A stretch of DNA of 64,000 nt, from assembly GCA_947095585.1 (NCBI GenBank), contig OX352761.1, positions 140,026,277-140,090,276 of the forward strand. The letters run 5' to 3'. Positions within the stretch are counted from its first letter, which is position 1. Every line of letters starts with the position of its first letter. The notes under the pieces were generated by a model. That model was not told where the DNA came from. It saw only the letters and a program-made list of their open reading frames with translations, and made no database searches. This document shows, one piece after another, positions 22,321 through 33,190 of this stretch. This DNA comes from Nephrocerus scutellatus (lineage: Eukaryota > Arthropoda > Insecta > Diptera > Pipunculidae). A program made the translations under genes and the position numbers.

Positions 22321-24011
22321 CTAAAACGAACGAAAAGCTGCCGCGCCCATTACGAATCGGGTTCAAACTTTGCGTAGGAAGGGTCGTACACTTTACTCAT
22401 ATATTGTTCAGAATTTTTATGTAGCAGACTTCCTAAATTGTGCATACACGAATCCTGCATATGAGGGAATATTTATCTTCTCTTCTCTTTCCATTTGCTG
22501 GGTAGAGTTACGATTTTTCTCTCGTGGTTTCAGTTGCATTTGCAAACTGTACCCGGGGTACGGTTTGATTTTGTGTTCTATTTGCAAAGTTTTGTAACTG
22601 ACACTGACACTGTAACTTTCTTTCGTTAACTCAGTTTTGTTTCGGCTTTGGCGTTCCATTTGCACTTCGTTCACCACGAAAACAGCATACCCACGGGTAT
22701 GGTTTCGGGTACGGTTTGTGCACTTGGAAAGAGACATTAGAAAATGTTATTTTATATAAACAATTGCGGGTAAACTAACAAAATTATTTCTATTGTAATT
22801 ATTACAGAAAAATAATCAAAAAAAAAAAACATTTCACCGTTCCACAGCTGTACGTTTTTTTTATAAACAAATTACAACAACTGTCACACGAACAGCGAGA
22901 ACGAAATATTCAAATATTGAAAAGCAAATGGTAATTATCATAATTATTGTGTAAAAAGTGTACAAAACCAGTCTTTAAATATGTTATACTCTATATCCTT
23001 TTATCTTACTGTATACTAAGCTGTAGGCTATTACATAATTTGTTTACAATAATTTACCTTTTAGTTATTTAATTTTATAATATAATATAAGTTATTTACA
23101 CGATACTTTGCCGCTGCTGCTGTATTGATAGAGCATTTTGTTTTGTTTGCCTTTAATTTAACTACAATTACACAGCTTAATTACAATCTCGTTATGTGTT
23201 CACTTCTTATATACTAGGATTTTGCAATGACAAAAATAAAAGATATAGAAATGTTTAGTTTACACAAACAATTTGAGATTTTTCTGTGCCGGGCAATCAC
23301 TAATTACAATAATGCATTGCATTTTTATTTACAAGCGGTGCTAGTTGTTGTTGGGAGTGGTGAGTGGTGAGTGAGCGGGGAAGTGTGGTGGTGGTGGTTG
23401 GTATGGTGAAAAAGTTTTTACAATGTACAAAATCAGAACTAACGTCTTTGCGGGAAGATCGGAGGACGGACGCATGCAAACATACAAACAGACAGACATC
23501 ACATTTACACAAAGACATACTATGACGTATCATCATATTACCATTTATTACAATACATAATTTATTCATAGTTCTACAGTACATTTACAGTAAATAGGTG
23601 CGCGTAAGTGAATTGTTTGTTGCTCTACAATAATTAATGCATTGTGATGATTTCTTTGTAGCTAAGTGCAGTGTAGCTGGAGCGGGAGGTTGAGGCTTGT
23701 CTAATAAATTATTTATTGTTTTTCTTTTTATTTAATTTACCTATTATAAACTATTTATTTATCTTGGTGACTTAGCACGGAAAATCGAAAAAGGAGAAGT
23801 ACTCAAACAGTTAAAAGTGCTCTTGTTGCTTTAAAAAAAATTAAAAATTTAAAAAAAGAAATATTCTTGTTGTGCTATGGGGCTTTTGGGTCCATTGTGT
23901 TTCCAGTAGAGGAAGGAGTATTTTCAAAATGCTGGGAGTATATTTCCACCATCTTTTGCATTAGGTAATAATAACAGTTCTTAAAGCAATATCTGGCAAA
24001 GAAACGATCAT
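22321..24011 (-). other. probable Ptp99A 3' UTR
   Basis: Non-coding DNA immediately downstream (on the minus strand) of the Ptp99A stop codon. It is AT-rich with A-rich runs in the transcript sense and several aataaa/attaaa words, for example near 23323 and 23705 (plus-strand ttta(t)t forms). The leftward limit of the UTR is unknown. Confidence 0.45.
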
Positions 24012-26940
24012 TTACCCTACAATATCTAAACTCTGAGCATCTGTCACAACTGTAGTCGCAGATTCGTCGATCACATCGGGAAGGGATGGGGAAGGCGGTT
24101 GGGAGGTCGCAGCATAATTTATGTGATTGTGTAGTTTACCATTACCACAGAGCAAGGCGCCGTCATCGCCATCATCATCAGCAACAACATCAACACCGTC
24201 ACCGGCGAGACGACCAGAAAGATTAGTGATGTCGGAGGAATGATTGAAAGAAGATGAAGAAGAAGCAGATGAGCGATTTACAGGAGTAGAAGGTAGTACA
24301 GTATCGCCAATATGATGTGCAACGACGACATTATTTGACGTAGGAATGATTAGATTTGTTGAACCAGCACCAGAAACAGTAGAGGTATTATTATTAGTAG
24401 TAGAAGAAGTTGTAGTAGTATTAGTAGCAGCAGTAGTATTAGTAGCAGAAAAGTCGTGTTGTTGTTGTTGTTGTTGATTTTGTTGATTCATCAGGAGCAT
24501 CATTGCAGCAGAAGCAGCATTATTTATATTATTGATATTAGTTTGTGTATTAGAATGTGTAAGAAACGTACTACTGATATTACCATTGTTACAGATTTTA
24601 CTGTAGAGATCCGGTGTCGCCGTTGTTACGTCCTCGAATTCCGTGCGCAGAGCGGTGCGCTTCAACAGCTGTAAATGTCGTGGTAAATACGATAGAATAT
24701 TATAAATAAGGCGTATATCCTCGCTCGATGTCCAGACACCGGGACGTTTGTTGTGATATAATTTGGCATATTGGTAGATGTTGGCGGCGTTGCAATATTC
24801 CATTTCAATGGCTAACGATGATACTGCACAAAAGGTGCAAGCCTGAGCGCCGCCGTATCTGCAATGACAGAATAATGAATGTATAAAAAAATATATTTGA
24901 TTTTTTAATCAACATTAAAACCGTCCACCAACTGAGAAGCGTCTATGAACTCAAATCGCATTCTCACTCACCTATCGACGACTACAATTGGTCCATTGCG
25001 ATAGTCATTGCAGCGCTCATGAACATCGACAATAAAATCATAAATACTATTGGGATTGGACATCTCCGGCCAGCTGGGACAATGTAACATTTTCACATTC
25101 AGCTCGTAATCGTCCTGTATGGACTGTATGACAAAATCCCGACTAACATAGTCGCTTTTGTTTGTTTTGCTTAAGAATTTCACGCGATAATAATCACTTT
25201 CGATGGGCGTCGCATCATCTGGCCAGAATTGTGCAAAGTTCTGCAAGGTGGACACGTCGTTAAAACAAACAATATAATGGTAGATAGCGATGGGGCGGAC
25301 GGAACACGTAAAGTGAACATCAGCATCGCCGCCATCACCATCAGATGCACTTACAATGTCGTCCAACGATGACAGCAGCACTATTGTTTGTGCATTATGA
25401 TCCCAGACCATTTGCCAGAAGTCTTTCACCGTGTGCGACATGGCGTGTTGAGTGACAATGAAATCTCTCAGTCTACGGAAGCCATGCAGCCACGAGGCAT
25501 TTATATAGTCACTGCCCTCCTCGCCTGGTTTCGGCGTCAAGTGCACTCGGCTGCTCTCGATGGGAAATATAGCACCGCGATTCTTAATCGAATTCACTTG
25601 TTTCATTGCCGACGCAATGTGTATGTCCTTCGTTTGGAATTGGATGATGTTCTTGTACTGATTCTCCAGATAGCTGGTGCAGTTTTTAAGCTCTTCGATT
25701 TGATCCGAGCGTAAATTTGTCTCGCCGCTGGCTATAGCCTCGACAAGAGCGTCGTGTATGAAGATGTACTGCTCTTCGGTTTGAACTAGGAAATTGCGTT
25801 GGACGCGAATGTGCCGCAAGAAGCCAAACACATTAACGACGCCCTTCTGCTGGATCTGCTTGAGCATGGCATCTAAAACGATGTATGTGCCGGTACGTCC
25901 AACACCGGCACTACAGCGAGCGAGGGAGAACAACAAGGTGTAATTTTTTTTAGTCATTAGCTAACACAAACTTCTGCTCAAGTCCTTACCTGCAATGTAC
26001 TACGATTGGGCCAGCGTCCGGTGGATTGGCAGCTGATGATTTTTTAACAAAATTCAGCACTGGCAGGGGATGATCAGGCGTCCCGTGATCTGGCCAATTT
26101 GTGTAATGATATTGATAGACTATTTTCTCTGTGTTGCTTTGTTTTTTCTTTTTCAGCTGCAATTGAAAAAAGGAAAAAAATTAATTGTCTTTACAACAGG
26201 ACCACCCACCACCCACCACCCACCTTTAAATGTTTAATTTGCAACGTGCGCACGGTGTACGTCGACATGACCTCTTCTTCGATTAGTTTCACTTGAATTA
26301 CACCGTACGTTTCGATGCCATCCTTCGGCCAGTACATGTCGCATTTCCGTCGTCCACGTTCCACCAGATTTGTTATCATGACAATAATCGCTACACGCTG
26401 CTCCCATATCATGCGCCAGAAGCAATCGAACGTGTCTGGCAAGGGTCCTTGTGTCCCGATGAATGCACGAGATTTCTGATAGCCATCAATGAAATTGGCG
26501 TTGATGTAATCGAGGTTCTTCTTCTGGCCAGGTGTCGGATGGAGATGTACTCGGCTGTGATCGTCTGCCGGGGGTGGGTTAGAAATAGAAAAGGCAAATA
26601 GTTAGAAACGCTCCCGATTACCGTAATTATGGCTTGCTTCTATGGATGCTTACATGCTGTTATATTAAGGTAGCGGTTCTTTCGCTTGTTCTCCGGGTGC
26701 TGCGAGTGCTCACATGGCAGGTCGTCCGAAATGCACTCATTCTGAATGGCCTCGTATTCACGGCTGAAGCCGATGTCACCGTCGGCATGCAGTGAGGCGA
26801 CATGCTTAGCAAACTCATTCACTGGAACTGCGGCACGTATCTCGCCGCCAATTTCCACGGGCACCTCCCAATCGACTTGTGGCGCAGACGGATGATGTGG
26901 CGGATCGTCAAGATAGTAGTATGCTGCGTGGAAACATTTT
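24012..26940 (-). CDS. Ptp99A: Ptp99A cytoplasmic part: two PTP domains and C-terminal tail
   Basis: Six minus-strand exons: 26940-26654, 26564-26224, 26156-25990, 25910-25355, 25240-24972 and 24858-24012. All phases match one another and the transmembrane exon. Domain 1 has KNRYLNITAYDHSRV, the WPD loop TNWPDHGTPDHPLPV and the catalytic VHCSAGVGRTG; an intron splits the Ser codon of this motif. Domain 2 has GSDYINASWLHGFRRLRDF, but its active-site loop reads VVVDRYGGAQA, so the cysteine is Asp and the domain should be inactive. A Gln/Asn/Thr/Ser-rich tail of about 200 residues ends SLDIVG. Ptp99A is a neuronal receptor tyrosine phosphatase on CNS axons in Drosophila, acting in motor axon guidance. 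The family call rests on this D2 substitution and the near-identical domain text. Confidence 0.95.
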
Positions 26941-27790
26941 CTGCTTTTGTTCGATAGTTGAGTTAGCAAAACCAAACGGAGAGAAAGCAGCGCAATAAAA
27001 TCAAAGAAGAGAAAAATCAAATTAGAAAAATTACTCCAAAGTAACAAGGTCTTAAATATTGCATTCAGTGATAGAAACCAATAACCCCAATTAAGGCGCC
27101 GGCCGTCGAGACGGAGACAGAGGCAAATTAAGAAAACACACATTAGTATGGACTGAAAATAGCATAGATAAGACTGAAATGCGATTGTGCATTGGTCTCC
27201 TGCAAGTGGCTGACATTCGTCATATTGGGATTGATCGGTATGATGCTGGGTATACTTGCAGCAATAAAGATACAGCTACTACTACTCAGAATGTCAGCGG
27301 TGGCGGCTTTTTCCGTATTTAGTAACCCATTCATACAGAAACCGAATTAAAAACAAGAGAAGTATATGATAGCATTCTGGCTACATGAGCTGTCAGGTTT
27401 TATCCACGTCCAGCCACACATACCAAACGAGCTGAGTTCACTGACGCAAGCTCTAACTTAAGGTACTTTGGTACTACAGGAGTTAGTTAAGCCGCCTATA
27501 GTGGATAGCTCTCTAAAGTACCAACCAAAGTGCCAACTATAGGTCGTATATTTCGTAGGGGCTGTGGTTTGATTGGAAACCTTGACCGAAAGCACGGTTA
27601 AGGTTTGGGTGGGCTTCACTTCCATCAATGAGAATATTGATACATCTACATGTGTATGACCGTTGATTGGCATTGCCTAACCAAGTTGTGTTCGAAGAAG
27701 GCCGTGGGGTTGATTCTTACAGGTACTCACGTTACTGTACCTCTGTCCATGAACGTTCGCAGAAGTATTTTTAACGCAAAAAAGGCGTCA
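26941..27790. other. 3' end of the large Ptp99A intron
   Basis: Intronic sequence just upstream of the first phosphatase exon. It is less AT-rich than most of the intron. A stop-terminated frame at 27143-27334 has a plausible acceptor (tgcaag|t near 27254) in the transmembrane-exon phase, discussed as a candidate alternative end. No other coding signal. Confidence 0.4.
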
Positions 27791-28170
27791 CATAATCTTT
27801 AAAATAGCATAACAATCACCGGCGTATATTGCTGAGCTGTTGGATAGATTCGACGCCGATTTGAAACTAAAGCGGACGCATTTGGTGAAGTGGTTTTTCA
27901 CCAAGACACGTCCGCAGTCGCAATAGCAAAATTACACGAATTGCGCTACAAATTGGTTCCTCATCCACCTTATTCTCCACACTTGGACCCCTCCGACTAG
28001 TATCTATTTTCTTTCACAAATTTCAGACTTTCAGAAATTCTATTATTCGTAGGGTATCAAAATATTGGAATATCGTTGAACGAAGTGTATTTATCTTAAA
28101 GGGGACTTTGAAATTGAATTTTGCCGGAAAAAGTTGAGTTTCCTTGCCCATTACCGATTACTTTTCAGCT
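27791..28170 (+). mobile_element. mariner-family transposase C-terminal relic
   Basis: Plus-strand pieces of a mariner transposase (mauritiana/irritans-like). HQDTSAVAIAKLHELRYKLV is followed by PHPPYSPHLDPSD at about 27895-27995, the region of the last two catalytic acidic residues. A partly frameshifted C terminus (near EILLFVGYQNIGISLNE) follows. It has stops and is dead, and it is clearly a different mariner lineage from the copies at 39 and 46 kb. Confidence 0.75.
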
Positions 28171-28860
28171 CGCCCTTGTACAGCTGCTTCGTGGCACAAT
28201 CCCACAGTCTCAATCCATATTGTGTTTTCTGTTAACAAATATTCGCACTGAGCTTTAGATTTACTGTACAAATACAAATACTCTCGCAAATTGTCGTAAG
28301 TAAAAGCAAAATAATAGAATGGATGACTACTCTTTTGCATGAATTTAATAAAACTGACAGCAAACAGAACTTATGTGGAAGGTTTCCTTTCTGTTACAAG
28401 CAATTTGGAATCAAAGAAAAACTGACCTGAAACGTACTTGCAATTTATTTTATTAACCCAAGAACTTGTGACTTGTCCTCGATGATGTTGCTGTACGAGT
28501 ATGAAGTGTTCTTCAATGTTGGGACATTTTATTAGTGTATGGTTCGTCTTTCTTTGTCGTTGTGCATTTCGATTTTATTTGATCATTAAATTCAGTTGGA
28601 ATGAATATTGAATAAGACTGGGGAGAATGGTCTATAAAGAATGCACACACACATGACAGTCATGACTTTGTTTTTACGGTGCTGATCCGAAAGCATCGAA
28701 AAAGTATATAAAGGTACTTGTTTTGTTTGCCCAGAGACGACTGTCACTTTGCAACAATTGTTATCTTCATATAGTATCTGCATATGCACAGTCAGCAGAT
28801 AACAAATTTAACGTCGAGCTCGAGAAATATTCGAGATACAATTAAATTTACTATTAACTT
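28171..28860. other. Ptp99A intron, nothing recognised
   Basis: AT-rich intronic DNA; short ORFs on the minus strand (28158-28340, 28592-28789) have no recognised family and poor coding character. Confidence 0.5.
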
Positions 28861-29380
28861 TTAAATAACTATTTCATCCTAGCGGGAGATCTAAACGCGA
28901 AACATCAGACTCGGTTGGATTCAAATGCGATCGAATGAGACTACTGTCTTAAGCGTATTGTTGATTATAACCAATTGCAATTGTACAGCCCGGTTACGGC
29001 GAGTTTTCCTGCCGGGAACTTATAGCTATATTTGTGTATTGCAGATGCGCGACTGCAAATAGAAACTGTTCACGACAATAAGATCCCACTGTTGCGTATG
29101 ATAGCAACCACAACGGGATATTAAAGGTAGCTTCATTTCCTGACGAATCCTTATTTGCCCTCGCAAGCCAACCAGGAGTTCCTAAATAAAATTTTATTTA
29201 TTTAAATGAAGATCAAGAGTAAAAATTCTACGGAGTGCAATACGAACTCTTTAGAGACACAAGAGTTTTTTAATCACGCAGATTAATACGACGGCAGTTT
29301 GTTGATGTACCGAGCAATGGTGCATTTACATATAAGACAGAAATTCCTTTTGAGAAATGTTTAAACTCTTTTGGAACAGC
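28861..29380 (+). mobile_element. non-LTR retrotransposon endonuclease fragment
   Basis: Plus-strand match to the apurinic-like endonuclease domain of a jockey/CR1-type element: ILAGDLNAKHQTRLDSNAIE at about 28877-28938, then LQLYSPVTASFPAGN (about 28978-29022) and CIADARLQIETV (about 29038-29073). GDLNAKH is the characteristic core. Stops interrupt the frame. Degraded downstream sequence to about 29380 may belong to the same copy. Confidence 0.7.
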
Positions 29381-30108
29381 AATTTCGAATTACTACTGGA
29401 GGCAAAGCGCTGAAAATATAATAATTGGAGGAATGTGTTTCCTAAAATAAATCGATCTTTAACGCGGGAGCTTAAAAACGTCCCTGACACCCACTGACAC
29501 TGAGCTGCTCATCAAATTTAATTTCTCTAGTTTGTGTGAATAGTGGTAAAAAAGTACCACAAGAAAGTCGACGCATATCGGGGATATTCCAAAGATAAGC
29601 CCATTTTCCACGCATCGCACACGCCATATGCGACTTGTAACACGGGATATTAGGAGCGCCCACTAAGATTGAGCTACTCTCAACATTTCAGCTCTCTAGC
29701 ACGTGTGGAAGGTGGTTAAAAAACAGGTCGGGCCTATTCCAAAAACTTTGAGTCTGTCCTGTTAAAAATAAGGCAACCTAAAATTGAAATAACAATTAGA
29801 TAAGACGAACATAGATTTGATTTGCATTGTTTGATGGAATCACAAATGATAAGATACCCTAAGAACATATATATATATAAATTATTAGGCGAATTGGACT
29901 TTTTACAAAAAAAAAACAGTAATTCACGATAAGGTTGGCTGTAAAGAAAATACACTAGCACTTCAGAAAGTGCTCGAGCTTCAGTGCTCAGTCAAATTTC
30001 CACTCAACAGATAAATATAACAACGAGTCCTTGTAAAAACAGCTATTCTGAAATCGCATTATGGTACTCATAGTTTGTTGATAACAATTTGATAACAAAG
30101 GTTGTGTC
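29381..30108. repeat. intronic DNA with a diverged tandem duplication
   Basis: Two related segments near 29485-29610 and 29655-29745 share a gagct(g/a)ctc...ctctag...gtgtgg/gtgtga...gtggt(t)aaaaaa order and a ggg..tattccaaa word, suggesting an old tandem duplication. The remainder is AT-rich with no coding signal. Confidence 0.35.
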
Positions 30109-30255
30109 ATGGCATTGCGGGTTTCGTTTATTGCTATTTGCCTCTTTGTCGGACTATCAAAATCATTCCTTTATAACATTACGGTAAGAGTATTTATCAT
30201 TCCAGAACTCAAGACCTTTTGTGTATATTTAAGCTGTCTCATCATATTTTAAACA
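30109..30255 (+). CDS. possible short secreted peptide (first exon or 48-aa ORF)
   Basis: The ATG at 30109 opens a frame that starts like a signal peptide: MALRVSFIAICLFVGLSKSF. After the sequence LYNIT a donor GTAAGAG begins at 30184. If spliced, 30109-30183 is the first exon of a small secreted protein whose next exon I did not find. If unspliced, the frame ends at a stop near 30252 (48 aa). A TCAGTC initiator-like word occurs at about 29989, and a 5-codon upstream ORF begins at 30061. The gene would be nested in, and antisense to, the large Ptp99A intron. No family is recognised. Confidence 0.3.
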
Positions 30256-31260
30256 AGACGAACTAATGAAATGATTGTGAATTAAACTTTTGGTTAGATA
30301 AGTGATTCAAACCAAGAGTATTATTAAAGAATTCAAGTAATTAATAAAAGTAACAATGGTTTGTTTTCTGTGACCCTTTTTCTTGTAAAGCTTAAAAAAA
30401 TTTCCATAAATTGAATTGCAACTATCAGTATCCATAACAAAGGCAGATATATTTGTTCGCAGCTTCATCAAAAACACTCCGTGATTTCATCCTTGTGCTT
30501 TGATTTGGTCTCCACTCTCGTACTTCAGTTACACATGTACGAGTATGTATATATGTATGTATATATAATTTTATTCCTTATAAATCTGAATCGTTTTTCA
30601 TCGCATGTGTTCCGCAGCACATCCTTTGACAAGAGCTCATAATTTAATCCTTTCAACAATTCGTTTTCGCTTTGTGCAGCGATTTGCAAGTTCGTATGAA
30701 TTCTGTATGAATAAATGCGTTGCTGGTAGATCCTTTTCGCCGCCCAACCATTTGCAACCATTTGTTCTGAAAGGTAAATTTAGTGCACTGAATATAGGGA
30801 AAGAGGTTTTGAGAAAAATAACTGCACGTAGAAGCAATTTTTTCATTCAATTCTTAAGCACTCTGCCATTTGAGGGAATTGATTTGGCCAATATTTTTTA
30901 GCGATTGTCTTCTTCTGTGAGGAAGTGGGAGGCAAAGTATATGCATGCCTAAATGCCGATCAAGTGCACTGTGTTCACATATATCAATTCCACCTTAAAT
31001 TAGTTTTTGTAGAATTTTTATCCGAACGGATCTATTCTTACATTAAAAGTATTTTATATTGAATTAATATTTAGTTAGAATAGGCAACTCCAGCCATCGA
31101 TACAAAGCGGAGAAGAAGTTACCAGAACTATAAATCGGCTCAAAAACAATAAGGCATCGGAAGCAGATGGTGAGATTATAAAACCAACAAAAAACCGTCA
31201 TTGTGCTGCCATTTTGACATTTGATATGTGACAGCAACCACAAATACAAATACAAAAAGA
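30256..31260. other. Ptp99A intron, nothing recognised
   Basis: AT-rich. A 98-codon plus-strand frame at 30605-30901 has no similarity I can name. Around 31085-31175 a short frame resembling CGEEVTRTINRLKNNKASEA-type retroelement linker occurs in broken form (rightward, plus strand), probably another tiny RTE relic. Confidence 0.4.
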
Positions 31261-31960
31261 GCCAGTGCACTTTTTTTTATAATTCGCGCACGCTTCAAGG
31301 GGTTCGCACCCTTATAATGCTCGGCTATATGCTTAGCACAGCGTGGCCGTTAAGGAAGAGGAGGAGAAAAGAGGAGACGTCTTTGAGCTTGTGTTTTGAA
31401 TGCCTGTGGATCATAGTGATGTGGGAAGACAGAGCTTTGCAGAGCATTCCACATACGTGTTGTACGGCTGAAGAACGAATCCCTGAATTTAACTGTACAT
31501 CCGAAGATGGGCTTGAGGGTAAACTGATGAGCATTTAGAGCGCCACGAGTATTGCGGTTGAATTCAAGGAGAGGTGGCATGCAGCTGGCTATTTCTCTTG
31601 AGCACCGCTGGTAGAAGAAGCAATAAAACAGTGACAAGCAAGAAACGTTCCTGCGGTGTTCAAGCGAATCTATTGATTTCGCTATATTTTCGTCACTGAT
31701 AAGTTTTATCGCGCGGTTTTGTATTCTATCTAGCTGATGCAAAGAAGTATTAGGAGCACCAGACCAGATATGGCAATTGTACTCAAGTTTAGGGCGAATA
31801 AAAGCCTGTATATAGTAGCCAGATCAGAGGGAGTAAAATATTTCTTGCACCGGGCTAGAAAACCTAAACATTTCGGAGAATTTTTAGCGACGGTAAATAT
31901 GTGGTCATTCCAACGAAGCTTGTCGTTAACGCACATACCGAGAATTGCGAGATCATTTTA
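31261..31960 (-). mobile_element. CR1/jockey-type retroelement, 3' end of RT plus 3' tail
   Basis: A minus-strand, 5'-truncated copy with a long readable C terminus: LHQLDRIQNRAIKLISDENI-like (starting MHQLDRIQ), SLEHRRNVSCLSLFY, CSREIASCMPPLLEFNRNTR, NAHQFTLKPIFGCTVKFRDS and FFSRTTRMWNALQSSVFPHH. The 3' tail (ataagggtgcgaaccccttgaagcgtgcgcg, then ttataaaa and poly-T) lies at about 31268-31320. One frameshift separates the upstream GMCVNDKLRWNDHIFTVAKN block. It is among the best-preserved copies of the family here. Confidence 0.85.
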
Positions 31961-32562
31961 TTCATATGAAGCGATTTTCACTTCACTCCATTCCAACAAC
32001 TTCACAGTGAGTGTTAAGACATTCGCTTTCAGTCGAAAGGCATCAAGGTGTCGAAAGTAAAAACACACACACTTACACATAAATATATGTATATTATAAT
32101 ATGTTTAAAAGCTTTTCGCTTCATAATTAGTAGACACAGAAACAATTTTTAAATTGCTTTTTTGTTCCGGTAATATTCTTCTGACTGACTGGCTGACTGA
32201 AAGCAACTCAAACCAAATCCCCATTAATATGAAAGCCCGCTCCACACTTTTCTAATTATTATAGGGTATGGTCGGTCGGTCGTCTGTCTGGTCACATACT
32301 CAGTGGATTAATAATTTTTTTAAAGCTTCACTAAAAATTACTTGCAGCAGTTGCAGTTGGAATAATTTGTATTCAAAGTGGCAAATTTATTAATTGTTTA
32401 CAAACTTTTTACTCTGCTTGATGGAAACTATTCGATAATGTAATGAATTTCCTTCATCATTTGTGTTCATTAATATTTTCTCACACACAGAATATACTAA
32501 GTATTACTTTTAAAAGAAATTTAATTAATTGGTTTATTGTATTGCAAATAAAAAGCAAACGC
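31961..32562. other. Ptp99A intron and downstream flank of the Tctex-type gene
   Basis: AT-rich. It includes the probable 3' UTR of the nested dynein light chain gene (minus strand, left of 32563) with an aataaa word in transcript sense near 32545 (plus tttatt). Nothing else is recognised. Confidence 0.45.
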
Positions 32563-33051
32563 TTAATCATAATAGATATAATACAGAGTTGCAACAACAA
32601 AGAAGCTCGGCATATCATACACATAGGATAAAAGACCATCCTTTTCAGCATCCCAGAAGAAATTAGCAACAGAGCTATATCCTTGCATGCATTTCTCACC
32701 CACGGTTACAATGCAAATAATTCGGAATCTGTCATAATTTTGCAGTTTGACGCGAGTCTTGATTTCTTCGCTTATATGCGAGCTTAAATGCTGAGCAAGC
32801 TTCGAATTGTAGACAAAGTCCTCGAACGCTTTGTCCACAACAGTCTTCATTATATTTCCACACGTTTCGCGATTTAATGGATTCTTTGCTTCCAGTCTGT
32901 AGTTTGGCAGGTATCGCTTTGTCGGCTTTGGTGCTGCAGTTGCAGTAAAAAAATCAACTGATTTTTTTGGCATTGACTTTCTTAGGGCAAGTCCACCAAC
33001 CGATGACTGCCGTGAATGCGCCACGGAGTGTTGACGATCGCTTTCAGACAT
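32563..33051 (-). CDS. Tctex-type dynein light chain domain protein (DYNLT/TCTEX1D-like)
   Basis: A single uninterrupted frame of 162 aa from the ATG at 33051. About 45 Ser/Lys-rich residues form the N terminus. From about residue 50 to the end there is a Tctex-1 domain: NYRLEAKNPLNRETCGNIMK, CxxI-type first helix, SSHISEEIKTRVKLQNYDRF, RIICIVTVGEKCMQGYSSVA, then FFWDAEKDGLLSYVYDMPSF and a final strand ending YYIYYD. The N-terminal extension and divergent domain fit the TCTEX1D (DYNLT2/5-like) branch, often axonemal or dynein-2 associated, rather than canonical DYNLT1. It is intronless and lies on the same strand as Ptp99A within its largest intron, which suggests a retrocopy or a testis-type gene, though this is inference. 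No disabling mutation is seen. Confidence 0.85.
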   Translation of the reverse strand: MSESDRQHSVAHSRQSSVGGLALRKSMPKKSVDFFTATAAPKPTKRYLPNYRLEAKNPLNRETCGNIMKTVVDKAFEDFVYNSKLAQHLSSHISEEIKTRVKLQNYDRFRIICIVTVGEKCMQGYSSVANFFWDAEKDGLLSYVYDMPSFFVVATLYYIYYD

Positions 33052-33190
33052 TTCTGCAAATATTTTCTGTTTTGTATTTTATGTGTTATTATAAAACTAA
33101 AAATAAATTTGACTGTCAATTGTATGTCAAGAAAAAAGTAGCAAGTTCGGGAATTGGGTACACAGTATGAGCTCAGTGGAATCCAATACT
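33052..33190 (-). promoter_or_regulatory. upstream region of the nested Tctex-type gene
   Basis: Short AT-rich leader upstream (right) of the ATG at 33051. It gives way to retroelement sequence at about 33200, so the promoter must be compact or lie in or near the old insertion. No TATA box is clear. Confidence 0.3.

Noticed and set aside
23300..23584. 94-codon minus-strand frame downstream of Ptp99A
   Set aside because: Low-complexity and Cys/Thr-rich without similarity; fits 3' UTR better than a gene.
25388..25714. 108-codon plus-strand frame
   Set aside because: Antisense shadow of the Ptp99A domain 2 exon.
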